Positions 16,970-25,793 are shown, counted from the first letter of the stretch. The stretch is DNA of 54,571 nt from Magnetovibrio sp. (GCA_028281525.1 JANQJR010000011.1:1-54571); one strand, 5' to 3'. The notes: a model not told the origin generated them from the letters alone. A program made the numbers and translations.

Positions 16970-17884
16970 ATGAAATTCAACCAGTTGCGCTACATGACGG
17001 CGGTGGCCGAAACCGGATCGTTCAGCGGGGCGGCGGAAGGCTGCTGCGTGACCCAGCCGACCCTGTCCAACGGCATCGCCCAGTTGGAAAAGGAACTGGG
17101 CGGCAAGCTGTTCAAACGCACCACACGATCCGTGACGTTGACCAAATTCGGCGCGGCGCTGTTGCCCTTGGCTCAAGGCGTGCTGGAAGCGCAAGATGAA
17201 CTGGAACACGCCGCCAAGTCCTTTTTTGAGCCGCAAGCACGCATTTTGCGCATCGGTCTGTCGCCGCTGGTGAACAGCCAACTGCTGTCCGGCGCGTTGG
17301 CGTCGTTTCCCAGCCGCGGCGATTGGGCGGACGTGTTCTTGAAGCAATGCTTCCTGGATGATCTTCTCGAGCGTCTGGATAACGACACCTTGGAGCTGGC
17401 GCTGCTGCCCCGTGAAGTCCGCAGCCATCGGCTGCAGGCTCAAACACTGTACGAGGAAGACCTGATCTACCTGCCGCCCAACCCGGATCTGGTCCCGGTC
17501 GAAACCACGAACGCCATCGCCATCGAAGACCTGGCGGACCGGCCCATCATCCTCACCCAGGGTTGCGGGCTGTCGGACGTGATCGCGAACATGTTCGATG
17601 CCGCAAAAATGGAGCTCAAACGCTATCCCGGCCAGGCGCTGAGCTATCAAGTGGTGGAGGAATGGGCCGGGCTCGGCATCGCGGGTGGCATCCTGCCACG
17701 CTCCAAACTCACTGAAAACGCCCAGGGCGCGCGTCCGATCCTGGACCGCTCCGGCGCGCCGGCGATGGTCGCTTACGAGGCCGTGTGGGTCGCGGATGGC
17801 GATGGGAGCGATGCAGGCGTGACCGCCTGCGCCGAGCATCTGGCCGTCACCATGAACGCGTTGTCGTCAGGTTCCGCGGTTTAG
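16970..17884 (+). CDS. LysR-type regulator, OxyR-like
   Basis: 304 aa. The winged HTH is at residues 1-60 (MKFNQLRYMTAVAETGSFSG...CVTQPTLSNGIAQLEKELGG), followed by a LysR substrate domain. Length and layout resemble OxyR, and the segment LTQGCGLSD places a cysteine at residue 199, equivalent to the peroxidatic Cys199 of E. coli OxyR. The resolving Cys208 is replaced (Met at that position). The start at 16970 follows AAGGTGTGGG; an ATG 18 nt upstream is less likely. It is divergent from a di-heme peroxidase, supporting peroxide control (inference). The TAG stop is the first triplet of the adjoining MITE. Confidence 0.88.
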   Translation: MKFNQLRYMTAVAETGSFSGAAEGCCVTQPTLSNGIAQLEKELGGKLFKRTTRSVTLTKFGAALLPLAQGVLEAQDELEHAAKSFFEPQARILRIGLSPLVNSQLLSGALASFPSRGDWADVFLKQCFLDDLLERLDNDTLELALLPREVRSHRLQAQTLYEEDLIYLPPNPDLVPVETTNAIAIEDLADRPIILTQGCGLSDVIANMFDAAKMELKRYPGQALSYQVVEEWAGLGIAGGILPRSKLTENAQGARPILDRSGAPAMVAYEAVWVADGDGSDAGVTACAEHLAVTMNALSSGSAV

Positions 17885-18162
17885 GGTCAGGACTCATTAT
17901 TGTGATGCGTTTGGCGGTGACGATTTTCCGCTTGAGCGAGGCAGCAAGACCGACATAATGCCATTCATTACAAGGGCTTGATAACAATGCCCAAGTGAAA
18001 AAGCGTCCTGTCCTTGATGCACGCCGGAGGGATTTGCGAAAACCGCCCCTTGAACGGCGTCAAAGCCACTTGAAAGTGGTGTCGCACTTCCGGCGCGCCT
18101 TTTCCTTGTCAGGAACCGGTTTTCGCAAACCAAACGCAACAGAATAATGAGTCCTGACCCTA
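17882..18162. mobile_element. 281-bp MITE-like element with 33-bp terminal inverted repeats
   Basis: Ends TAGGGTCAGGACTCATTATT... (17882-17914) and its inverted copy (18130-18162) match at 31 of 33 positions. Both ends are bounded by TA, consistent with a TA target duplication. Inside is another inverted pair, TTGCGAAAACCG (18034-18045) and CGGTTTTCGCAA (18117-18128), and a hairpin CCACTT-GA-AAGTGG. No transposase is encoded, so it is non-autonomous and would need a transposase elsewhere. It lies exactly between convergent lysR and purB; both stop codons (TAG) are its first triplet. Confidence 0.82.
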
Positions 18163-19548
18163 GCCGAACACGCGCTTGAAGATGTCGTCCACGCGTTTGG
18201 TGTGATAGTCGATGGAGCTTTCGTCCAACAGGCTTTTTAAATCATCGACACTCAGTGCGGCCTTCAAATCTTCATCGTGGGACAGGAAGTAGAACAGACG
18301 GTTGTCGTGGTCTTTCGCGCCCTTCTCAACGTCGTTCAATTCGGGTTCCGAGTCGGGATTGTCCGGGTCGATGCCGAAGCTTTTCCACACCAGCATGGCG
18401 TTGCGCTGCACGATCTTGTAAGCGTCTTCGCGCGACACGTCGTTTTGCGTCAGGAACAGCAAAACGCGCTGGGCGTCATGGATGCCGCCGAACTCGTTCA
18501 ACTGGGTCATCATGTTGTCGGGATAGACCACCAGTTTCGACACCGTACCGATCAGGCGCTTGAGCGCGAAGTTGAGCGTCACCGTTGCATCCGGGCCGAT
18601 CATGCGTTCGACCGAGGAGTGCGAGATATCGCGCTCATGCCACAGCGCCACGTTTTCCAGCGCGGGCGTGACGGCCATGCGCACGATGCGCGCCATGCCG
18701 GTCAAATTCTCCGTCAGGATCGGGTTGCGCTTGTGCGGCATGGCGGAGCTGCCTTTTTGCCCCGGCGCGAAGTATTCCTGGGCCTCGCGCACTTCGGTGC
18801 GCTGCAGGTGGCGGATTTCGACGGCGATGTTTTCCATACTGGACGCGATCACGCCGAGTGTCGCGAAATAGGCCGCATGACGGTCGCGTGGGATCACCTG
18901 AGTGGAGACCGGCTCCGGCGTTAATCCCAATTTCTCCGCCACGTATTCCTCGACGCGCGGATCGATGTTGGCAAACGTGCCGACCGCGCCGGAAATGGCG
19001 CAGGTGGCGATGTCCTTGCGCGCCGCTTCGAGACGTTCCTTGCCGCGTTTGAATTCGGCGTAAAAGCGCGCGAACTTGAGCCCCATGGTGGTGGGCTCCG
19101 CATGGATGCCGTGTGAACGGCCGATGCACGCCATATACTTGGTTTCTTCGGCGCGGGTTTTCAGCGCGGCCAAGAGCTCGTCCAAATTTTCCAGCAAGAT
19201 GTCTGCCGCCTGGGTCATCTGTACCGCCAAGCAGGTGTCCAACACGTCCGAAGACGTCATGCCCTGGTGCACAAAACGCGATTCCTCGCCCACATGTTCG
19301 GCCAACTCGGTCAGGAACGCGATGACGTCGTGCTTGGTTTCCAGCTCGATCTCGTCGATGCGCGCAATCCGCTCATCCGTATAGGGCTTGTCGCCCTTTT
19401 CCCACACGGCTTGTGCCGCGTCCTTGGGGATTACACCCAGTTCGGCCAATGCGTCGCAGGCGTGGGCTTCGATTTCGAACCAGATGCGGAATTTATTGGC
19501 GGGGTCCCAGATCTTGGTCATCTCCGGGCGGGAATAGCGCGGAATCAT
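18160..19548 (-). CDS. purB: Adenylosuccinate lyase
   Basis: 462 aa. It cleaves SAICAR to AICAR plus fumarate and adenylosuccinate to AMP plus fumarate. The fumarase/aspartase signature GSSAMPHKRNP is intact, MIPRYSRPEM is the family start, and HQGMTSSDVLDTCLAVQ carries the catalytic region. It is somewhat longer than the ~435 aa typical in the class because of an acidic insertion near the C terminus (GIDPDNPDSEPELNDVEKGA). The C terminus FKRVFG is the normal one, so the MITE that provides the stop has not obviously truncated it. Confidence 0.97.
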   Translation of the reverse strand: MIPRYSRPEMTKIWDPANKFRIWFEIEAHACDALAELGVIPKDAAQAVWEKGDKPYTDERIARIDEIELETKHDVIAFLTELAEHVGEESRFVHQGMTSSDVLDTCLAVQMTQAADILLENLDELLAALKTRAEETKYMACIGRSHGIHAEPTTMGLKFARFYAEFKRGKERLEAARKDIATCAISGAVGTFANIDPRVEEYVAEKLGLTPEPVSTQVIPRDRHAAYFATLGVIASSMENIAVEIRHLQRTEVREAQEYFAPGQKGSSAMPHKRNPILTENLTGMARIVRMAVTPALENVALWHERDISHSSVERMIGPDATVTLNFALKRLIGTVSKLVVYPDNMMTQLNEFGGIHDAQRVLLFLTQNDVSREDAYKIVQRNAMLVWKSFGIDPDNPDSEPELNDVEKGAKDHDNRLFYFLSHDEDLKAALSVDDLKSLLDESSIDYHTKRVDDIFKRVFG

Positions 19549-19579
19549 GCGTCGTCCTCTTTGCGTTATTGGCTCACTC

Positions 19580-19643
19580 GTTTGGCTGTCGCCAAACTCC
19601 GTAGTCCTCTTAAACCTAACCGATCGTAGATCGGAAGTTTAAG
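19580..19643 (-). promoter_or_regulatory. Tandem hairpins in the purB leader
   Basis: In the leftward purB leader two hairpins stand side by side. CTTAAAC+CCGATC (19609-19625) pairs with GATCGG+GTTTAAG (19629-19643), interrupted by small bulges. GTTTGGC-TGTC-GCCAAAC (19580-19597) is perfect. The second ends about 30 nt before the start codon. No T run follows, so they are not terminators; a regulatory or mRNA-stability role is possible. A TATGAT-like -10 box lies further upstream on the minus strand, near 19665-19670. Confidence 0.45.
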
Positions 19644-19697
19644 GGGTGTCTTCAGAAGGCCCGGATCATACTGGAATGGAGGCAAAAGAAAAGGGGG

Positions 19698-21005
19698 CTA
19701 TATCTTGATCCGGCGGCGCGCCACATACCATGCCAGCGCAACGGCCTGGAGTGCGCTCAGCCCCCCGAGTGCGGCTTGGTAGCCCGCCGGTGCGAAGCCG
19801 CCGTCCGCAGTTTGCGGCCACAGGTCGATCACCGCGCCCACCGCCCATTGGCCCACGAACGCCAGTATGAAAACGATCACGTTGAGCGCGGTGTTGACCC
19901 GCCCCGCCAGTTCGGCAGGGAAGGACTGGCTCAGCGCCGCGTACGGGAGAATCCCCGACGTGCCGAAGAATCCGAACGCCATCCATATGCCCAACACCAG
20001 AGCCGGGTGGCCCAGCGGCAGCTCCGTCACGATCACCAACTGCACGATAAAATAACTCACCATGCCCACAGTCGCGACCGCCATGGTCGGGACGGCGTAA
20101 AGCTTTTGCAGCCGTTCCGCCGCCACGCCCCACAGTACGAAGCCCGCAACCATGCTCGCCGCGATCCAGAAGAGATCCGCCGTCACTTGGTCGCGCGGGA
20201 AGCCTGCGACGTCCCTCAGCCACGGGCCGGACCACAGTCCCACCACGGAAATGAAGGTCGCCTGCGACAGGGTGCAGAGCGGCGCGACGCGCCAGAATTT
20301 CGCGCTTTTGAATACGGTGACGACGCCCGCCCAGGTGTCGCTGAGTTTCGCGTCCGGATGGCGTTCCCCCGCTTTTTGCGCGCGGCTGCGCTCCGGCACC
20401 ACGGTGTAGACGAGCAGGGAGGAGAGCAGCGTCAACCCCGCCAAAATCCAGAACACGCCGCGCCAGTCGGTGAAGCCCAAGGCGAACTCCACAGGCTCGG
20501 TCGCAGCCAGCGCGCCGAGCCCGCCCGCCATCATCTGAAAGCCGTTGACCAGGGCCAGACGTTCCTTGGGGAACCACATGACGTAGGCCTTGAACGCCGC
20601 CATCAGGCACGCCGAGACACCAAACCCGATCAGCCCGCGGGCGGCAATCAGGGCGGGCAGGTTCGGGGCGATGGCGAACAGCGCCGCGCCGCCCGCGGCG
20701 AAGACCAGCAACGCGGCCTCGATCTTTCTGGGGCCCCAGTGGTCCAGCATCATGCCCAGCGGCAATTGGAACGCGGCGAAGGTGAGGAAATACGCGGCGG
20801 TGAGCAGCCCTAAGTCCGACGCATCCAGCCCCAAATCCGCGATCAGGTCCGGCGCGATCACCGCGTTGACAGTGCGATACAGATACGACAGGAAATAGCC
20901 CAGCGCGAACGGCAAAAACACGCGCAACGCCAGCGCCGCCGTCATGGTCGTGCCCGGCGGTGCGTGCGATGTCTGAGCGTGAGGTGTCTGGGCGTCCCCG
21001 ATCAT
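19698..21005 (-). CDS. Major facilitator superfamily transporter
   Basis: 435 aa inner-membrane protein with about 12 hydrophobic segments. The first begins near residue 24 (LALRVFLPFALGYFLSYLYRTVNAV), and the A-like loop GMMLDHWGPRKIEA between helices 2 and 3 is the MFS signature. A central cytoplasmic loop (PERSRAQKAGERHPDAKLSD) separates the two six-helix halves. An internal ATG at 20945 would remove a 20-residue polar leader and is a possible alternative start; neither has a strong ribosome site. The substrate is unknown. Confidence 0.9.
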   Translation of the reverse strand: MIGDAQTPHAQTSHAPPGTTMTAALALRVFLPFALGYFLSYLYRTVNAVIAPDLIADLGLDASDLGLLTAAYFLTFAAFQLPLGMMLDHWGPRKIEAALLVFAAGGAALFAIAPNLPALIAARGLIGFGVSACLMAAFKAYVMWFPKERLALVNGFQMMAGGLGALAATEPVEFALGFTDWRGVFWILAGLTLLSSLLVYTVVPERSRAQKAGERHPDAKLSDTWAGVVTVFKSAKFWRVAPLCTLSQATFISVVGLWSGPWLRDVAGFPRDQVTADLFWIAASMVAGFVLWGVAAERLQKLYAVPTMAVATVGMVSYFIVQLVIVTELPLGHPALVLGIWMAFGFFGTSGILPYAALSQSFPAELAGRVNTALNVIVFILAFVGQWAVGAVIDLWPQTADGGFAPAGYQAALGGLSALQAVALAWYVARRRIKI

Positions 21006-21122
21006 GGCCTAAGAGTGGGGAGGATGGTGGGGGAGGTCAAGGGAAAGCACCAATGGTGATGGGCTTTGGAACACGACGGCATACCCTTCAGGATACGCCG
21101 CCGCGCCGTTTCTCTATGAGAC

Positions 21123-22211
21123 TTATGCCCCATTGAACTGCTTTTTGTCCTTCATCACGCGTTTGACCATTTTGCCGAAGGCCTTATCGCGGGAGCGCCG
21201 TTCTGCCAGGCTTGCGGTGTTGTAGGCCTCTTCCGCGATCAGTTTGCGCCAGCGTTTGAGGCGACCAGGGTCCAACGTGCCCGTTTCGATGGCGGCGGTC
21301 ACGGCGCAGCCCGGTTCCGTGTCATGCCGGCAGGTGGAAAAGCGGCAAGACCGGGCCAACTCGACGATGTCGGCAAAGACTTCATCCAGCCCGTCCCCCA
21401 CGTCGGTCAGTTGCAGTTCGCGCATGCCCGGGGTGTCGATCAGCCACCCGCCCGACGCCATGGGATGCAAGGCGCGCCCCGTGGTGGTATGGCGGCCTTT
21501 GGCGTCGTCTTCGCGGATGCCTTGGGTGGGGATGGGCCGCGCGATGTGCGTGCGCCCCGTCTGCGTGTGCTCTGTTAAGGTGTTGATCAGCGTCGATTTG
21601 CCCACGCCGGACGAGCCCACCAACGCCACCGTCTGGCCGCTGGCGCACCAGGGCAGAAGACGTTCGACCTCGCCCGGATCAAGCGCATTTAGGGTTTCGA
21701 CCATCGTTACGGATTGCAAACCGTAGGCTTGGTTGACGAAATCCGCCGGATCGTCGCTCAGATCGGCCTTGGTCAGCACGATCACGGGCGTGACTTCGGC
21801 ATCAAGGGCCAGGGCCAAATAACGCTCCAGACGTGCGATGTTGAAGTCTTGATTGCAGGATGTGACGATGAACAACGTGTCCACGTTCGCCGCAATCAAT
21901 TGCACATCGCGTCCCGTGCCCGCCGCGCGGCGCTTGAACACACTTTTGCGCTGCAACAGCCGCCGGGGGCGGTGGGTTTCAGCATCGACCAACAGCCAGT
22001 CGCCCACCGTTGCGCCGGTCTCAACGTCATCCGGGTCGGATCGGTAGGGCGGGATGGAGGTTTTGATGCCGGGACCGGCGATGTGGATCGTTCCGCGATG
22101 CACGGCCATCACGCGCACGGGCACGGAATTGTCGAAGTCTTCGGTTTCCAGTTGGGACGTGAAAAAGGCGTTCCAGCCGTATTCGGCCAGATCGGAAATT
22201 TGAAATGTCAT
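21123..22211 (-). CDS. rsgA: Small ribosomal subunit biogenesis GTPase RsgA
   Basis: 362 aa from ATG 22211 (MTFQISDLAEYG). It is a circularly permuted GTPase acting late in 30S maturation. G4 (LTKAD, ~146-150) comes before G1 (GSSGVGKST, ~199-207), with G3 DTPGM later. The N-terminal OB-fold spans ~1-105. The C-terminal zinc site is CRFSTCRHDTEPGC, followed by a basic tail. RHTTTGRALHP is the G2/switch region. Confidence 0.95.
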   Translation of the reverse strand: MTFQISDLAEYGWNAFFTSQLETEDFDNSVPVRVMAVHRGTIHIAGPGIKTSIPPYRSDPDDVETGATVGDWLLVDAETHRPRRLLQRKSVFKRRAAGTGRDVQLIAANVDTLFIVTSCNQDFNIARLERYLALALDAEVTPVIVLTKADLSDDPADFVNQAYGLQSVTMVETLNALDPGEVERLLPWCASGQTVALVGSSGVGKSTLINTLTEHTQTGRTHIARPIPTQGIREDDAKGRHTTTGRALHPMASGGWLIDTPGMRELQLTDVGDGLDEVFADIVELARSCRFSTCRHDTEPGCAVTAAIETGTLDPGRLKRWRKLIAEEAYNTASLAERRSRDKAFGKMVKRVMKDKKQFNGA

Positions 22212-22494
22212 TGCTCTTGCACCATTTTGCGCGGCGGCCTTTGGCCCGCACACATATCATCAAACGGCATTGATCGAATCCGATCAAACCGCAACCGATG
22301 TTTGGCTGGTTTGGCGATACGCCAGCAACAGGTGCTGGCGTGGCTACACCTTCATAGATGAGCGCTCAGCGCAAACCCGCCAGCTGGGTGGCAATGACTT
22401 CCAAAAAACCTCCTTCTTGAGCGTGTTTCACCGACAACATTTTCGCACGGTGTTCAGGACATGGCAATGGCCGAGCGACGTGACCACAACAACT
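22212..22494. other. Intergenic region between radC and rsgA with two hairpins and a coding-like remnant
   Basis: 283 bp. Perfect hairpins: TGATCG-AATC-CGATCA (22271-22286) and CGCCAGCA-ACAGG-TGCTGGCG (22320-22340). On the minus strand an open frame ends at 22366 and reads as ordinary-looking protein (see the 24-codon frame). The region may hold the rsgA promoter plus remains of a lost gene. Confidence 0.4.
22366..22440 (-). pseudogene. 24-codon open frame, possible gene remnant or small protein
   Basis: From an ATG at 22440 the minus strand encodes MLSVKHAQEGGFLEVIATQL plus four residues, then TGA. The same frame stays open upstream towards radC (codons for ...PCPEHRAK before the ATG), so this may be the C-terminal end of a decayed gene rather than a true small ORF. 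There is no ribosome site before the ATG. I do not recognise the family. Confidence 0.25.
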
Positions 22495-23202
22495 CTATAA
22501 CAATCCCATCGTTTTGAACGACGTGTTGCCGGATTTGCTCACCACGATGTGGTCATGCAGCGAGATGGCAAGTTTTTCACTTGCCGCTTGAAGCTCGCGG
22601 GTCATTTCGATGTCGGCCTGGCTGGGCGTGGGATCGCCCGACGGGTGGTTGTGCACCAGGATCAGGGCCGAGGCGGACAGGTCCAGCGCACGTTTGATGA
22701 TTTCGCGGGGGTATACGGGCGTGTGATCGATGGTGCCTTGCTCCTGCAGTTCATCCGCGATCAGCACGTTCTTGCCATTCAAAAACAGAATGCGGACCTG
22801 CTCGGTCTTGTTGTGGCCCATGGCCACGCGCACATAGTCCATCAGACTTTGCCAGTTGCCGAGCACCGGCTGGTCCATCACGTCGTCTTGCAATAGGCGT
22901 TGGGACGCCGTGCGCACGGCCAAAAGGCTGACGGCGGCGGCTTCGCCCATGCCGTCGACCTGGATGAGGTCGGATACATCCGCGTTGAGCACGCCGCCGA
23001 AGCTCTTGAATCGTTTGATCAACGCCTTGGCGATGGGTTTGACATCGCGCCGGGGCATGGCGGAACAGAGCAACAGTTCGATCAGCTCATAATCGGCCAA
23101 GTCTTCGCCCATAATGCCTCTGGGGGATTTCAAAAATCGCTGGCGCAGGCGTTGGCGGTGCCCGGTATGGTGGAGTGTTTTTGGTGTGGAGTTCGTGTCC
23201 AT
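22495..23202 (-). CDS. radC: RadC-like JAB/MPN-domain protein
   Basis: 235 aa from ATG 23202, which has GAGGG 7 nt upstream; a GTG at 23217 is a weaker option. The N-terminal helix-hairpin-helix part (ELIELLLCSAMPRRDVKPIA, then VDGMGEAAAVSLLA) is followed by the RadC/MPN metal site HNHPSGDPTPSQAD with a conserved upstream Glu. The historical role in DNA repair is not established. It lies 11 bp downstream of map. Confidence 0.95.
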   Translation of the reverse strand: MDTNSTPKTLHHTGHRQRLRQRFLKSPRGIMGEDLADYELIELLLCSAMPRRDVKPIAKALIKRFKSFGGVLNADVSDLIQVDGMGEAAAVSLLAVRTASQRLLQDDVMDQPVLGNWQSLMDYVRVAMGHNKTEQVRILFLNGKNVLIADELQEQGTIDHTPVYPREIIKRALDLSASALILVHNHPSGDPTPSQADIEMTRELQAASEKLAISLHDHIVVSKSGNTSFKTMGLL

Positions 23203-23213
23203 TTTGCCCTCAA

Positions 23214-24035
23214 TCACAATGTGTAACTATAGGGCGGCTTGTCCAGACCTTCCGGTGAAAGGGTGAAGACCTCAAAGCCGTCTTCCGTCACCGCGATGGA
23301 ATGTTCGAACTGGGCGGACAAGGAGCGGTCCTTGGTCACCGCGGTCCAGCCGTCCGCCAAAATCTTCACATCGTACTTGCCGAGGTTGATCATCGGTTCG
23401 ATGGTGAAGAACATCCCGGTTTCGAGCTTGTGCCCGGTGCTCGGCTCGCCGAAGTGCATGATGTTGGGGGCGTCGTGGAACACGCGGCCCAAACCGTGGC
23501 CGCAGAAATCCCGCACCACGGAACAACGCTGCTTTTCCGCATAGGTCTGGATGGCGTGTCCGATATCGCCGGTGGTTGCGCCCGGCTTGACTTGGCGGAT
23601 GCCTTCCCACATGGCTTCGAAGGTGATGTCGATCAGGCGGCGCGATTTGACCGAGGTTTCGCCCACCGGGAACATGCGCGACGTGTCGCCGTACCAGCCA
23701 TCCAAAATCACGGTGATGTCCAGGTTCACGATGTCGCCGTCGTGCAGCTTTTTGTCGCCGGGAATGCCGTGGCACACCACGTGGTTCACGGATGTGCAGA
23801 TGGATTTGGGAAAGCCGCGATAATTCAACGGTGCGGGTTGCGCGCCATGGCCGACGATGAAATCGTGGCACAGGGTATTGAGTTCCTCCGTGGTCACACC
23901 GGGTTTGACGTGGGGCGTGATCATGTCCAGCGTCTGGGCGGCCAAACGCCCGGCCTTGCGCATGCTTTCGAAGTCTTCGGGCTGGTGGATCTTGATGGCT
24001 CTGGACTGGCTCATATACTGATCGGCTTCATACAT
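23214..24035 (-). CDS. map: Methionine aminopeptidase, type I
   Basis: 273 aa from ATG 24035 (MYEADQYMSQ); an ATG at 24014 is also possible, and the 15 codons before 24035 are not family-like. It removes N-terminal Met co-translationally. Metal ligands of the pita-bread fold are visible: HDGDIVNLDITVILDGWYGD (two Asp), the CGHGLGRVFHDAPN His, FFTIEPM (Glu) and SAQFEHSIAVTEDG (Glu). The TGA stop is 11 bp before the radC ATG, so the genes are probably co-transcribed. Confidence 0.97.
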   Translation of the reverse strand: MYEADQYMSQSRAIKIHQPEDFESMRKAGRLAAQTLDMITPHVKPGVTTEELNTLCHDFIVGHGAQPAPLNYRGFPKSICTSVNHVVCHGIPGDKKLHDGDIVNLDITVILDGWYGDTSRMFPVGETSVKSRRLIDITFEAMWEGIRQVKPGATTGDIGHAIQTYAEKQRCSVVRDFCGHGLGRVFHDAPNIMHFGEPSTGHKLETGMFFTIEPMINLGKYDVKILADGWTAVTKDRSLSAQFEHSIAVTEDGFEVFTLSPEGLDKPPYSYTL

Positions 24036-24076
24036 TTTCGTTCGGGTCTCGCGATTATGGCATGTCGGCGGGAATT

Positions 24077-24799
24077 TCACACCCTGATCTCTGCCGGGCC
24101 TGCGATTTCGACCTCTTCAGGCGTCACGCGGCAGTGGTACGCCATCACTTCGACGCCACGTTTCATGGCGCTGTGAAGGCGTTCCGCATAGGTCGGGTCG
24201 ATATCGCCCGCCACGGTGAAGCTGTCTGCGTCGTCGCGCTGGATCAGATAGAACATCACTGCACGGTGACCTTGATCGACCATGTCAGCGAGTTCGTCCA
24301 AGTGCTTTGCGCCGCGCGCGGTCACCGCGTCGGGGAATTCGGCGGGTGCGCCACCGGATAAGTCCCGGCGCATGGTGGTGTTTTTGACTTCCACATAACA
24401 ATCCGGCTTGCCGCCGCCCGAAAGCAGCACGTCGATGCGGGAATTCTTGCCGTATTTGACTTCGCGTTTTTGGGTCTCATACCCCGTCAACTCCGCGATC
24501 TGTCCCGCTGCGATGGCATCAAAGACGATACGGTTGGGGTGCTGGGTGTTGATGCCGACCATGGCCGCATTGGGGGCATCTCCGATCTGGATCAGCTCCC
24601 ACGTATATTGCAGCTTGCGTTTGGGGTTGTTGGCGGGGCTCAGCCACACGGGTGCGCCGGGCTCATTGACGGACAGCATGGATCCCGAATTGGCGCAATG
24701 CGCGGTGACGACGGAGCCGTCTTCCAGTTCCACATCGGTGAGGAAACGTTTGTAGCGCTTGATCAGCTTCCCGGGGATGAGCGGCGTTTCGAATTTCAT
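24077..24799 (-). CDS. sfsA: SfsA family protein (DNA/RNA nuclease-like)
   Basis: 240 aa from ATG 24799 (MKFETPLIPGKLIKRYKRFL), the family start. SfsA hallmarks: VVTAHCANSGSMLSV near the N terminus, GYETQKREVKYGKNSRIDVLL and the PD-(D/E)xK-like CYVEVKNTTM. It was first described as a maltose-gene stimulator; nuclease-like fold, real role unclear. It sits 41 bp upstream of map and 31 bp downstream of the methyltransferase gene. Confidence 0.95.
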   Translation of the reverse strand: MKFETPLIPGKLIKRYKRFLTDVELEDGSVVTAHCANSGSMLSVNEPGAPVWLSPANNPKRKLQYTWELIQIGDAPNAAMVGINTQHPNRIVFDAIAAGQIAELTGYETQKREVKYGKNSRIDVLLSGGGKPDCYVEVKNTTMRRDLSGGAPAEFPDAVTARGAKHLDELADMVDQGHRAVMFYLIQRDDADSFTVAGDIDPTYAERLHSAMKRGVEVMAYHCRVTPEEVEIAGPAEIRV

Positions 24800-24830
24800 G
24801 GTGCGAAGGTAGGCCGAGGGGCGGCCCGGT

Positions 24831-25793
24831 TCAATCCCTTTCCCCATTATTTGTGGTATCGGCCTTTTTCGCCAATTCATCGATCAGACTGACCTTGGCC
24901 GTGCCGGGTTTGAGCGGTTGCTGCTGGTCCGGGTGCGGCGCCCAGGCGTGGATATACATGATATCAAAGGTCGCGGGGATGCGCCCCGGGCCTGAGTCGT
25001 CCCGGCCCTCGAACTTTTCAAGATAGATTTCGGCGGCGCGCATCATGGTGTCGCGTCGGGTGAAGTTTTTGCGCCGTCCGCTGATCGCGCCGGTTTCGCC
25101 CATTCCCCTCAAATCGTGCATCAGCTTGAACATGTCGGGGTAGCTCACCGTGATGGTTTCGGTGTCCACAACCGGTAGCGCGAAGCCCGCGCGCTGCAGC
25201 AAAGAACCGACGTCTTGGACCGTGGCGCACGGCGACGTGCGCGGGCTGATGCCCATTTCAATCTCCATTTCGGCGGCCATGAGCGCGGTGCGCAATTCCT
25301 GTAGCGTGCCTTCGCCCAACATGGCGCCCAGGAAAAAGCCGTCGGGTTTCAAGGACTGGCGGATTTGTACCAGCGCGCCCGGCAGGTCATTGGCCCAGTG
25401 GAGCGATAGGCTCGACATCACCAAATCGAACACACCTGGCTTGATGGGTAGGAACTCTTCATCTGCGGCGAAGCTTACGCCCCTGAAACCCATTCCGTGC
25501 GTTTCCCTGTGCGCCTTCGCCGTCATGGCGGGCGACGGGTCGCACTGGATCAGGGTTTCGATGTTGCCGCGCCGCTTCCCGTCTTGCTCAAGAGACTTCG
25601 CGATTTCGCCGCCGTGACAGCCGATGTCCAGCGCCAGGGGAAAATCTCGTTTGATGTCGCCCAAACGCTCGCTCAGGCGGTCCGCGACTTCCGCAAACAG
25701 GAAATCGTGATCATCCAAGGTCTTTGCCGCGCGATCGCGGTGCATGCGCACGGCCTTGCGCTCGAAAAGTTCCATGTGTTCGGGTGTCGCCAT
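24831..25793 (-). CDS. NDUFAF5-like SAM-dependent methyltransferase family protein
   Basis: 320 aa. The Rossmann motif I is ALDIGCHGGEIA, with motif LIQCDPSPAM and VMSSLSLHWANDLPG, the last typical of BioC/NDUFAF5-type proteins. The mitochondrial homologue hydroxylates an arginine in complex I; the alphaproteobacterial versions are presumed related, though this is not shown here. The C-terminal domain contains DLRGMGETGA and YLEKFEGRD. It is preceded by a 16-bp palindrome and the sulfotransferase gene. Confidence 0.85.
   Translation of the reverse strand: MATPEHMELFERKAVRMHRDRAAKTLDDHDFLFAEVADRLSERLGDIKRDFPLALDIGCHGGEIAKSLEQDGKRRGNIETLIQCDPSPAMTAKAHRETHGMGFRGVSFAADEEFLPIKPGVFDLVMSSLSLHWANDLPGALVQIRQSLKPDGFFLGAMLGEGTLQELRTALMAAEMEIEMGISPRTSPCATVQDVGSLLQRAGFALPVVDTETITVSYPDMFKLMHDLRGMGETGAISGRRKNFTRRDTMMRAAEIYLEKFEGRDDSGPGRIPATFDIMYIHAWAPHPDQQQPLKPGTAKVSLIDELAKKADTTNNGERD

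Noticed and set aside
17897-18139. 80-codon minus-strand frame inside the MITE
   Set aside because: It spans the inner inverted repeats, has no ribosome site and no transposase motif; the element is most simply non-coding.
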